DNA from: Rhodoligotrophos defluvii
GTDB taxonomy: Bacteria > Pseudomonadota > Alphaproteobacteria > Rhizobiales > Im1
Assembly: GCF_005281615.1 (NCBI RefSeq)
Contig: NZ_SZZM01000001.1
Coordinates: forward strand, 795,001 to 859,000
Direction of reading: 5' to 3'
Length of the DNA stretch: 64,000 nt
Shown: positions 54,362 to 61,319 of the stretch, in pieces
Layout of the letters: the number at the start of each line of letters is the position of its first letter
Numbering within the stretch: position 1 is the first letter of the stretch
Program-made: the position numbers and the translations under genes
The notes under the pieces: generated by a model
Database searches by the model: none
What the model saw: only the letters and a program-made list of their open reading frames with translations
What the model was told of the DNA's origin: nothing

Positions 54362-54376
54362 GAACAAAACACGAAC
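54362..54376 (-). promoter_or_regulatory. LexA (SOS) box, GAAC-N7-GAAC
   Basis: GAAC at 54362-54365 and 54373-54376 with seven bases (AAAACAC) between match the direct-repeat operator GAACN7GAAC/GTTCN7GTTC known for alphaproteobacterial LexA. It is 13-27 bases upstream of the unknown gene ending at 53897 and just after the nrdJ stop. Confidence 0.75.
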
Positions 54377-54412
54377 ACATGTCAAGCCCCGTTCGCGCGT
54401 GTGTTGTCAGCC

Positions 54413-56722
54413 TCAGCTGCAGCGGGAATAGCCGCAGGACATGCAGGTGGCGCAGCCTTCCTGAAAAACCAGCGCCGCCGACCCGCAGCGTGGGCATTGC
54501 GCCGGTGCGCGCGCAGCCGAAGCCCCTTCCGCAGCCGCGGCATTCTCGCGAACAGCGGCAGCAGGATCACGGTCGAGAAACCGGCCGTCGGGCGCGAGAA
54601 AGCCGATATCCACCATGTGCTCCTCGATCACGCCGCCAATGGCCGCAAGCAGGCTTGGCACGTAGCGCCCCTTCATCCATTGTCCGCCGCGCGGGTCGAA
54701 CACCGCCTTCAGCTCCTCCACCACGAAGGAGACGTCGCCGCCCCGCCGGAACACCGCCGAGATCATCCGGGTCAGCGCCACGGTCCAGGCGTAGTGCTCC
54801 ATGTTCTTGGAATTGATGAAGATCTCGAACGGCAGCCGCCGGCCATCACGGATGATGTCGTTCATGGTGATATAGATGGCGTGGTCGGAGTCCGGCCATT
54901 TCAGCTTGTAGGTGAAGCCCGGCAGCACCGCGTCTCGCTCCATGGGCGTATAATCGCCTGCCGGTCCGGTCGCGGCGGGCGCGGCACCGGGCGAAGACGA
55001 GGCAGAAACCTGATCCACGCTCAAGACCGAGCCGGTGATCTCGTTCGGCCGATAAGTGGTGCAGCCTTTCAGCCCCATGTCATAGGCCAGCTGATAGACA
55101 TCACGGAATGCCTCGAAGGAAATGTCCTGCGGCACGTTCACGGTCTTGGAGATGGAGCTGTCCACATGGGCCTGCAGCGCCGCCTCCATCACGAGGTGAT
55201 CGCGCGGGCTGAGCTCCTGGGTGGTCACGAAATGGTCCGGCAGTTCGGCGTCCTCGCCGAACAGACGGCGGAACATGCGATAGGCATGGTCGGACACCTG
55301 CTCCATGCGAAAGCTGCCGTCCGGCAGCAGCACCCGCCGCTGGTAGCTGTAGCTGAATACCGGCTCGACACCGCTCGACACATTGTCCGCAAACAGGGAT
55401 ATGGTGCCGGTTGGCGCGATTGACGTGAGCAGCGCGTTGCGGATGCCATGCTCGGCAACGCGGGCGCGCAGCTCCTCAGGCAATTGGGCTGCATGGCCGC
55501 TGGCCAGGTAGCCTGCCGCGTCGAACAGGGGGAACGGTCCTTTTTCCACAGCAAGATCGATGCTGGCGGAATAAGCAGCACGCTCGATGGCGGCCATCCA
55601 CGCCTTGGCACGGGCCGCCGCGGCATCGCTGCCATAGCGCAGCCCGCACATGATCAGCGCATCCGCCAGGCCTGTCACGCCCAGGCCAATGCGGCGCTTG
55701 GCCTGGGCCTCCTGCCTCTGGGCATCAAGCGGGTAGTTGGACACGTCGATGACGTTGTCCATCATGCGCACGGCGGTCGCCACAAGCCGGCCCAGCTCCT
55801 CCTCATCGATTCGCGCTTGCCCCGAGAATGGATCATGCACCAGCCGTGCAAGATTGATGGAACCGAGCAGGCAGGCGCCATAGGGCGGCAATGGCTGCTC
55901 GCCGCATGGATTGGTGGCGGTGATTCGCTCGCAATAGTGCAGATTGTTGAGCGCATTCACCCGGTCGATGAAGATCACGCCCGGCTCGGCATAATCGTAG
56001 GTGGCGCGCATGATCTTGTCCCACAGCGCGCGCGCCTCCACCGTCTTGAAGACCCGCCCGCCGAACACCAGCGGCCAGTCCTTGTCATCGCGCACCGCCG
56101 CCATGAACGCGTCGGTCACCAGCACCGAGAGATTGAACATGCGCAGCCGGCCTGGGTCGCGCTTCGCCTCGATGAACGCCTCGATATCGGGGTGGTCGCA
56201 GCGCATCGTCGCCATCATCGCGCCGCGACGCGAGCCCGCCGACATGATCGTCCGGCACATGGCGTCCCACACATCCATGAAGCTGAGCGGCCCGGAGGCA
56301 TCCGCGCCCACCCCCTTTACCGGCGCACCACGCGGCCTGAGGGTCGAGAAGTCATGGCCGATTCCGCCGCCTTGCTGCATGGTCAGCGCGGCTTCGCGCA
56401 GGCCCTCGAAGATCGCCGACATATCATCGGCGATGGTTCCCATGACGAAGCAGTTGAACAGCGTCACCTGGCGCCCGGTGCCGGCACCGGCCAGAATGCG
56501 GCCGGCCGGCAGGAAGCGATAACCAGCCATGGCCTCGTAGAACTGGGCCGCGAACGCCTCCCGCCGTGCTGGCGGCTCGGGCTGCGCGAGCGCGCGTGCC
56601 ACCCGCCACCAGGTATCGTCCACGGTCTGGTCGATCGGCGTGCCGTCCGGCTGTTTGAGACGATACTTCATGTCCCAGATCTCGCGGGCGATCGGGGACA
56701 GCTCTCGTGCCATTTCGGTCAT
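54413..56722 (-). CDS. nrdJ: Adenosylcobalamin-dependent (class II) ribonucleotide reductase
   Basis: A 769-residue class II RNR making deoxyribonucleotides using coenzyme B12. Seen: the loop AGSRRGAMMATMRCDHPDI, LFNCFVMG, catalytic loop NPCGEQPLPPYGACLLGSINL (Cys and Glu), GLGVTGLADALIMCGLRYG and PTGTISLFADNVSSGVEPVF. The C-terminus has a zinc-ribbon CPRCGSAALVFQEGCATCMSCG and redox cysteines. The shorter (about 770 residue) class II type. The start at 56722 is chosen (MTEMARELSP); a longer N-terminus would run into plsC. No B12 riboswitch or NrdR box is evident in the 40-base gap to plsC. Confidence 0.95.
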   Translation of the reverse strand: MTEMARELSPIAREIWDMKYRLKQPDGTPIDQTVDDTWWRVARALAQPEPPARREAFAAQFYEAMAGYRFLPAGRILAGAGTGRQVTLFNCFVMGTIADDMSAIFEGLREAALTMQQGGGIGHDFSTLRPRGAPVKGVGADASGPLSFMDVWDAMCRTIMSAGSRRGAMMATMRCDHPDIEAFIEAKRDPGRLRMFNLSVLVTDAFMAAVRDDKDWPLVFGGRVFKTVEARALWDKIMRATYDYAEPGVIFIDRVNALNNLHYCERITATNPCGEQPLPPYGACLLGSINLARLVHDPFSGQARIDEEELGRLVATAVRMMDNVIDVSNYPLDAQRQEAQAKRRIGLGVTGLADALIMCGLRYGSDAAAARAKAWMAAIERAAYSASIDLAVEKGPFPLFDAAGYLASGHAAQLPEELRARVAEHGIRNALLTSIAPTGTISLFADNVSSGVEPVFSYSYQRRVLLPDGSFRMEQVSDHAYRMFRRLFGEDAELPDHFVTTQELSPRDHLVMEAALQAHVDSSISKTVNVPQDISFEAFRDVYQLAYDMGLKGCTTYRPNEITGSVLSVDQVSASSSPGAAPAATGPAGDYTPMERDAVLPGFTYKLKWPDSDHAIYITMNDIIRDGRRLPFEIFINSKNMEHYAWTVALTRMISAVFRRGGDVSFVVEELKAVFDPRGGQWMKGRYVPSLLAAIGGVIEEHMVDIGFLAPDGRFLDRDPAAAVRENAAAAEGASAARAPAQCPRCGSAALVFQEGCATCMSCGYSRCS

Positions 56723-56762
56723 GGATTTCGGCCGCCAGGTTTCTGGGGAGCTAAATATAGTA

Positions 56763-57533
56763 TCAGGCCGGCGCAGAGTCGAGTTGGCGTTCTCTTTTTG
56801 TGCCATTCGTATCGCGAGGTCCGCCCGCTTCGGCGACCAGCCGGTCCGTGGCGGTTTCGATGCGCTCCTGCAGAACGAGATCGAACTGTCGGCGGTCTAG
56901 TCCGGGTGGGATCTGTGGCAGGATCTCCACAATGACCGTGCCGGGATAGCGCAGGAACTTGCGCCGCGGCCAGAACAGGCCGGAATTGAGGGCGATCGGC
57001 ACGCAGGGCAAGTCCAGCTTGCGATAGAGCGCGGCCGTGCCGGGGCGATAGGCCGGCGGTGCGCCCGGCGCCCGCCGTGTGCCTTCGGGGAACACGATGA
57101 TCTGCCGCCCGGCCGCCTTTTCCCGTTCGGCCGTCTCGAGCATGCGCCGCAGCGCGGGGGCCCCCGCGCTGCGATCCACCGGAATCATGCGGAATTTCAG
57201 CGCAAACCAGCCGAATAACGGAATGTAGGTCAGCTCGCGCTTGAGCACCACAGCTGGATCCTTGAACAGCGGCAGCAGCGCAAATGTTTCCCACAGCGAC
57301 TGGTGTTTGGAGGCGACCAGCAGCGGTCCCTCCGTGAGGTTTTCCCTCCCGCGCACCTCCACATCGAGGCCGACGATCCAGCGCAGCAGCAGAAGGGATG
57401 AACGGGCCCAAACCTTCAGCGCAGCGATCGACCACGCGCGCGGCGTCACGTAGAACACCGCTCCCAGCACCATGAAGGCGATTAGGTTCAGGTAAAAGGC
57501 CAGGTTGAACAGCAGGGATCGGAGCGCCAGCAT
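56763..57533 (-). CDS. plsC: 1-acyl-sn-glycerol-3-phosphate acyltransferase
   Basis: A 256-residue membrane-associated acyltransferase that makes phosphatidic acid. An N-terminal helix (LFNLAFYLNLIAFMVLGAVFYV) precedes motif I VASKHQSLWET, where the HX4D is HX4E, and motif III IVFPEGTRRAPG. Other motifs FRMIPVDRSAG and LPCVPIALNSG also fit. Downstream of ydcF (12-base gap) in the ftsE-ftsX-ydcF-plsC operon. Confident. Confidence 0.94.
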   Translation of the reverse strand: MLALRSLLFNLAFYLNLIAFMVLGAVFYVTPRAWSIAALKVWARSSLLLLRWIVGLDVEVRGRENLTEGPLLVASKHQSLWETFALLPLFKDPAVVLKRELTYIPLFGWFALKFRMIPVDRSAGAPALRRMLETAEREKAAGRQIIVFPEGTRRAPGAPPAYRPGTAALYRKLDLPCVPIALNSGLFWPRRKFLRYPGTVIVEILPQIPPGLDRRQFDLVLQERIETATDRLVAEAGGPRDTNGTKRERQLDSAPA

Positions 57534-57545
57534 CTCGGCCTGCCG

Positions 57546-58262
57546 TCAGGACCGGGCCGGCGCCGCGCTGCTGCGCCAGCTGTCCCAAGCGATCATCCGC
57601 GCAAGCGCGATCAGATATTTCGCATATTCGATGGCGACGAGCCGCAGGGCCGTATGGTCGGTCAGCATGTCCCGCGCGGAGCCGGTGGCCGGTGAGCCCG
57701 TAGTGACGGGATAGGGGATCACCGTAACGTCGGGCAGATAGCGGCGGAATTCGATGAGGCTGCGCGGCATGTGATAGTTGCTGGTCACCAGAATGACGCT
57801 GGCGAAGTTCTGCTCGCGCACCCACTCCGCCGCCTCGGCCGCATTGCCTTCGGTATTCACGGCCTCACGGCCCAGGTCGACGCAGCAGCTGAACAGCGCC
57901 TTGTCCGCATCGAGCTGCGACCGCAGTGCCTCGCGGCTGGTCGCGACGTTCACCCCGGTGATCAGAAGGCGCTTGGCGCGGCCATTGTGGAGAAGCTTCA
58001 GCGCCTCGGAAATGCGTGCCGCTCCGCCAGTGAGCACCACGATCCCGTCGGCGCGCGGATCGGTCTGCGGCCGACCTTGTGCGACCTTTGCCACGAAAAC
58101 CCCCAAGCCCGACACCAGCGCGGCCGCGACGAGCAAAGCCAGGCTGATCAGGGCAAACGTCCAGCGCTTCCCGCCGGACGAACGGGCGGGCATCGGGTGG
58201 TGCGCCTCGCTGCGGGAGCTGCCCTCCATCTTCTGCTCGTGAGAACCTCTGCCATCATGCAT
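57546..58262 (-). CDS. YdcF/ElyC (DUF218) family envelope protein
   Basis: A 238-residue protein. One N-terminal helix (WTFALISLALLVAAALVSGLGVFV) anchors a periplasmic DUF218 domain: ADGIVVLTGGAARISEALKLL, NGRAKRLLITGVN, DLGREAVNTEGNAAEAAEWV and VILVTSNYHMPRSLIEF. Members such as ElyC and SanA affect peptidoglycan and outer-membrane permeability. Lies between ftsX and plsC, 18 bases after ftsX; the start at 58262 follows AGGG. Confidence 0.92.
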   Translation of the reverse strand: MHDGRGSHEQKMEGSSRSEAHHPMPARSSGGKRWTFALISLALLVAAALVSGLGVFVAKVAQGRPQTDPRADGIVVLTGGAARISEALKLLHNGRAKRLLITGVNVATSREALRSQLDADKALFSCCVDLGREAVNTEGNAAEAAEWVREQNFASVILVTSNYHMPRSLIEFRRYLPDVTVIPYPVTTGSPATGSARDMLTDHTALRLVAIEYAKYLIALARMIAWDSWRSSAAPARS

Positions 58263-58280
58263 GAGCGAAGCCCTATCCGA

Positions 58281-59258
58281 CTAAAGAACCTCGCTCAAGA
58301 TGCGCATGACCGTCACCCGCGACGTTACCAGGCTGACCACGACCGCAACAATTGGGATGAGAAGAAACAGTGCATAGTTCTGCAGAGCAAAAGTGGTGGG
58401 CGCGAAGATCAGCGCGCGGCTGGCAGCCGTAAGCCCGCCGGGAACATTGCCGGGCCCGACAAGCGCCAGCAAAGCCACGCTGATCGCCCCGGCCACCGTG
58501 CCGATGATGCCGGCGCGAAAGGCCAGTTTGACGAAGTGCCATTGCACCTGCCCGGCGATGAACCGGTCGCGCGCGCCCACCAGGTGCAGCACCTCCACGA
58601 TGTTGCGATTCGCGGCGATGGCCGCCCGGGTGGCGAACACCGTGACCGCGGCCGTCGCGACGGTGATGATCGCCAGCACCCCGTAGCCGATCCACCGCAG
58701 GGTGTCGGCCGTCCGGCTGAGCTGCGCCTGCCATTGCTGGTGCGTATCGAGCTCCGCACCCGGAATTTCCGCGGCAAGGGCCGACCGTAGCGCGGCCAGG
58801 TCGGGCGGATTGTTGGGGTCCGTCTGGATGGCGATCATGCGGGGGATCGGCAGGTCCTCGATCACCGGCATCGAACCGAGCCACGGCTCGAGCAGCTCGG
58901 CGGCCTTGGCCTTGTCGATGATCCGCAAGGACGTGACGCCTCGCGTCGATTGCAGGATGACATAGGCCTTTTCCACCTCGGTATCCACATTTGAGCCCTC
59001 CACCGGCCTGATCTGCAGGGTCAGCTCCCTGGCGATGTCGGCGCTCCAGGTGGACACTGCCTGGCTGATGATCAGAACGCCGGCCAAAGCAAGGCAGGCC
59101 AGATAGGACATGAGGACGACCACCAGCAGCAAGGATCTCCCGGCCACCGTGCCCTCGGGCATGATCGGTGCCGCATAGCGCGGCTGACTCTCGCTGCGTG
59201 GCGCGACGGCAGCCTTCGGCGGAGCTGCGAGCGTGGGCTCTTTGCGGATCGCCGTCAT
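58281..59258 (-). CDS. ftsX: Cell-division ABC-like membrane protein FtsX
   Basis: A 325-residue integral membrane protein. A disordered N-terminus leads to helix 1 (LLLVVVLMSYLACLALAGVLII), a periplasmic domain (about 70-180: IARELTLQIRPVEGSNVDTEV, LEPWLGSMPVIEDLPIPRMI), and three further helices including WIGYGVLAIITVATAAVTVFA and IPIVAVVVSLVTSRVT. The MacB/FtsX core motif VEVLHLVGARDRFI is present. With FtsE it controls amidase activators at the septum. Its ATG overlaps the ftsE stop by four bases. Confident. Confidence 0.95.
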   Translation of the reverse strand: MTAIRKEPTLAAPPKAAVAPRSESQPRYAAPIMPEGTVAGRSLLLVVVLMSYLACLALAGVLIISQAVSTWSADIARELTLQIRPVEGSNVDTEVEKAYVILQSTRGVTSLRIIDKAKAAELLEPWLGSMPVIEDLPIPRMIAIQTDPNNPPDLAALRSALAAEIPGAELDTHQQWQAQLSRTADTLRWIGYGVLAIITVATAAVTVFATRAAIAANRNIVEVLHLVGARDRFIAGQVQWHFVKLAFRAGIIGTVAGAISVALLALVGPGNVPGGLTAASRALIFAPTTFALQNYALFLLIPIVAVVVSLVTSRVTVMRILSEVL

Positions 59259-59914
59259 GGCATCACTTCGAGATAGCCGTCATCGAGCACGAGCTTGGGC
59301 GCTCTCAGTTCATCCATGAGCGCGACATCGTGGGTCGCGATCAGCACCGTGGATCCGAAGCGGTTCAATTCGACGAACAGCCGCAAAAGGCGCCGAGCGA
59401 GATCGGGGTCCACGTTGCCCGTGGGCTCGTCCGCCAGAATGAGCTCGGGCCGGCCGACCACCGCCCGGGCTATGGCGGCCCGCTGCTGCTCTCCGCCCGA
59501 GAGCACCGGTGGAAACGCGTCCGCCCGGTCGCCCAGCCCAACCCAATCGAGCAATTCGAGCACATTCTCCCGGTAATGCTCCACCCGCTCGCCACGCACG
59601 CGGAGTGGTAGAGCCACGTTGTCGAACGTGCTGAGGTGATTGAGCAGCCGGAAATCCTGAAAAACCACCCCGATGCGGCGGCGCAGATCCGGCAGCTGTC
59701 GCCGGCTCAGAGCCGAGATGTCCCGGTTGAAAAGGGTGATGGCGCCACGGGTAGGCTTCAGCGACAGGAACAGCAGCCGTAGCAGCGAGGTCTTGCCGGC
59801 ACCTGACGGGCCGGTGAGGAAATGAAACGAGCCGCCCGCGAGCTGGAAACTCACATCCCTCAGCACCTCCCGGCCCTTGCCGTAGCGCAATCCGACATTC
59901 TCGAGACGGATCAC
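59255..59914 (-). CDS. ftsE: Cell-division ATP-binding protein FtsE
   Basis: A 219-residue ATPase: GPSGAGKTSLLRLLF (Walker A), VVFQDFRLLNHLSTFDNVALPL, SGGEQQRAAIARAVVGRPELILADEPTGNVD (signature and Walker B) and ATHDVALMDEL (switch His). It couples ATP hydrolysis to FtsX-driven activation of peptidoglycan splitting. The start is GTG at 59914 (MIRLENVGLRYG in mature reading) because GGAGGA lies six bases upstream; a longer ATG start is unlikely. A perfect CtrA box sits 59-75 bases upstream. Confident. Confidence 0.96.
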   Translation of the reverse strand: MIRLENVGLRYGKGREVLRDVSFQLAGGSFHFLTGPSGAGKTSLLRLLFLSLKPTRGAITLFNRDISALSRRQLPDLRRRIGVVFQDFRLLNHLSTFDNVALPLRVRGERVEHYRENVLELLDWVGLGDRADAFPPVLSGGEQQRAAIARAVVGRPELILADEPTGNVDPDLARRLLRLFVELNRFGSTVLIATHDVALMDELRAPKLVLDDGYLEVMP

Positions 59915-59972
59915 CGAACATCCTCCGCAAATCACCAAGTCAGGGCACCGTATCAGATCTGCACGCTAGTGC

Positions 59973-59989
59973 TTAACCTCGCCTTAACC
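59973..59989. promoter_or_regulatory. CtrA box TTAA-N7-TTAACC in the ftsE-MJ0042 intergenic region
   Basis: TTAA (59973-59976), seven bases (CCTCGCC), TTAACC (59984-59989) match the CtrA consensus TTAA-N7-TTAA. It lies in the 155-base divergent promoter region of ftsEX and the MJ0042/hpt genes, where CtrA could activate or repress either side. A TGATAC-type -10 for ftsE is plausible nearby. Confidence 0.65.
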
Positions 59990-60069
59990 CTAGTATTGCT
60001 TCACTGAATTGCATGGGTTCGAGCACAGGTTGCGAGCCTGCGGTGAATGCGATCAGCCGTCGAGTGCCG

Positions 60070-60750
60070 ATGACAGTATCCTGCCCCGCCTGCGCAAAGC
60101 GTACGGAGAGAGCGGAGATGATCCTGGTTGGGCAGCGGCGTGGGTTCTGCTGCAGGCGATGCAACCATGTATGGCTCGATCGCCAGGCGCAGCAGCCAAG
60201 GCACTCTGCCTTGCCCCGCACGGGGCTGATCGGGCAAGCCGCGGGCCGGGCCCGGCAGCGGCAGCCATCGCTGTCGAGACAGAAGCCGCGGGTCCGTCGG
60301 CGCGAACTGGCCAGCTGGCTCGCGCTCTTGGGCGCGACGGCCATGCTCGCCGCCGCCCTCCTGATCTGGCCGCGGCAAATTGTCAGCGCTTTTCCGGCCG
60401 CCGCGCGACTCTACCAGAAAATCGGTATCGAGGTGAACGTGGTCGGCCTCGCCTTCGCGCAGGTGAAGACGCGGGTGATCTATGCGGATGGCGTGCCGAA
60501 CCTGAGGGTTGAGGGCCTGATCATCAACACCTCGGGTGTCCAGCGCAAGGTGCCTGAGCTGCGGTTCACCCTGCGCGACGAGCAAGGCCAGGACATTTAC
60601 GCCTGGACGGAGCGCGTCCTGGACGAGCCCCTGCCGGCGGATGGGCGGATTGGCTTCTTGACTGAGATAGCTGCGCCGCCCGAGGCTGCGCATCGTATAG
60701 AGGTGCGGTTCAACCGGATCGATGACGCAGCTGTGGCCGCCACTCAATGA
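60070..60750 (+). CDS. MJ0042-type zinc-finger membrane protein (DUF3426-like)
   Basis: A 226-residue protein. A C-X2-C...C-X2-C finger (CPAC ... CCRRCNHVW) opens it, matching the MJ0042 pattern though the inner part is degenerate. A basic linker and one membrane helix (LASWLALLGATAMLAAALLIW, about 82-102) lead to a DUF3426-like extracytoplasmic domain, with VEGLIINTSGVQRKVPELRFTLRDEQGQ. Function unknown. It overlaps hpt by four bases (ATGA) and is divergent from ftsE. ATG at 60070 is preferred; an earlier ATG at 60013 is possible. Confidence 0.83.
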   Translation: MTVSCPACAKRTERAEMILVGQRRGFCCRRCNHVWLDRQAQQPRHSALPRTGLIGQAAGRARQRQPSLSRQKPRVRRRELASWLALLGATAMLAAALLIWPRQIVSAFPAAARLYQKIGIEVNVVGLAFAQVKTRVIYADGVPNLRVEGLIINTSGVQRKVPELRFTLRDEQGQDIYAWTERVLDEPLPADGRIGFLTEIAAPPEAAHRIEVRFNRIDDAAVAATQ

Positions 60751-61298
60751 GCAACATCAACACCGCCGAGATCGAGATCCTGTTCAGCGAAAGCACCATC
60801 GCCGAACGGATCGAGGAGCTGGCCAGGGAAATCGCAGCGCTCGCCCTGCCAAGGCTCTTGGTCGTGCCGATCCTCAAGGGTAGCTTCATTTTCGCGGCGG
60901 ACTTGATCCGGGCGATGCACCGCGCAGGGTTGCAACCGGAAATCGATTTCCTGATGCTCGCCAGCTATCATGCAGGTACGGAATCTTCCGGGCGCATAGA
61001 CGTTCTGCGCGATATCGCAACCGACGTGCGGGGCAGAGGCGTCCTGCTCATCGACGATATTCTGGAATCAGGCCGGACGCTTGCCTATGCCAAAGGCTTG
61101 ATGATCGAGCGCGGCGCCGTCGACGTCAGAACGGCGGTTCTCCTGGAGAAGCCGAACCGTCGTGCCGTGGCCATGGATGCGGACCTGGTCGGCTTCTCCT
61201 GTCCGGACCTGTTCGTGGTGGGCTACGGCATGGACATGGCCCACAGTTACCGGGAGTTGCCGTTCATCGGGGTGATTCGCCAGCATGCTCGGCCTTGA
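60747..61298 (+). CDS. hpt: Hypoxanthine phosphoribosyltransferase
   Basis: A 183-residue purine-salvage enzyme converting hypoxanthine (or guanine) and PRPP to IMP (or GMP). Seen: VVPILKGSFIFAADLIRAM, PRPP loop VLLIDDILESGRTLAYA, and AVLLEKPNRR with DLVGFSCPDLFVVGYGMD, where the base-specificity region ends. Translational coupling with the MJ0042 gene (ATGA). Convergent with the TIGR02302 gene. Confident. Confidence 0.95.
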   Translation: MSNINTAEIEILFSESTIAERIEELAREIAALALPRLLVVPILKGSFIFAADLIRAMHRAGLQPEIDFLMLASYHAGTESSGRIDVLRDIATDVRGRGVLLIDDILESGRTLAYAKGLMIERGAVDVRTAVLLEKPNRRAVAMDADLVGFSCPDLFVVGYGMDMAHSYRELPFIGVIRQHARP

Positions 61299-61319
61299 AC
61301 CGAGCGCCAGCGCCTCAGC

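Noticed and set aside
56723-56762. Looked for a cobalamin riboswitch or NrdR boxes before nrdJ.
   Set aside because: The gap to plsC is only 40 bases and shows neither.
54248-56935. Two long plus-strand frames opposite nrdJ.
   Set aside because: nrdJ is intact with all catalytic motifs; these are complementary-strand shadows.
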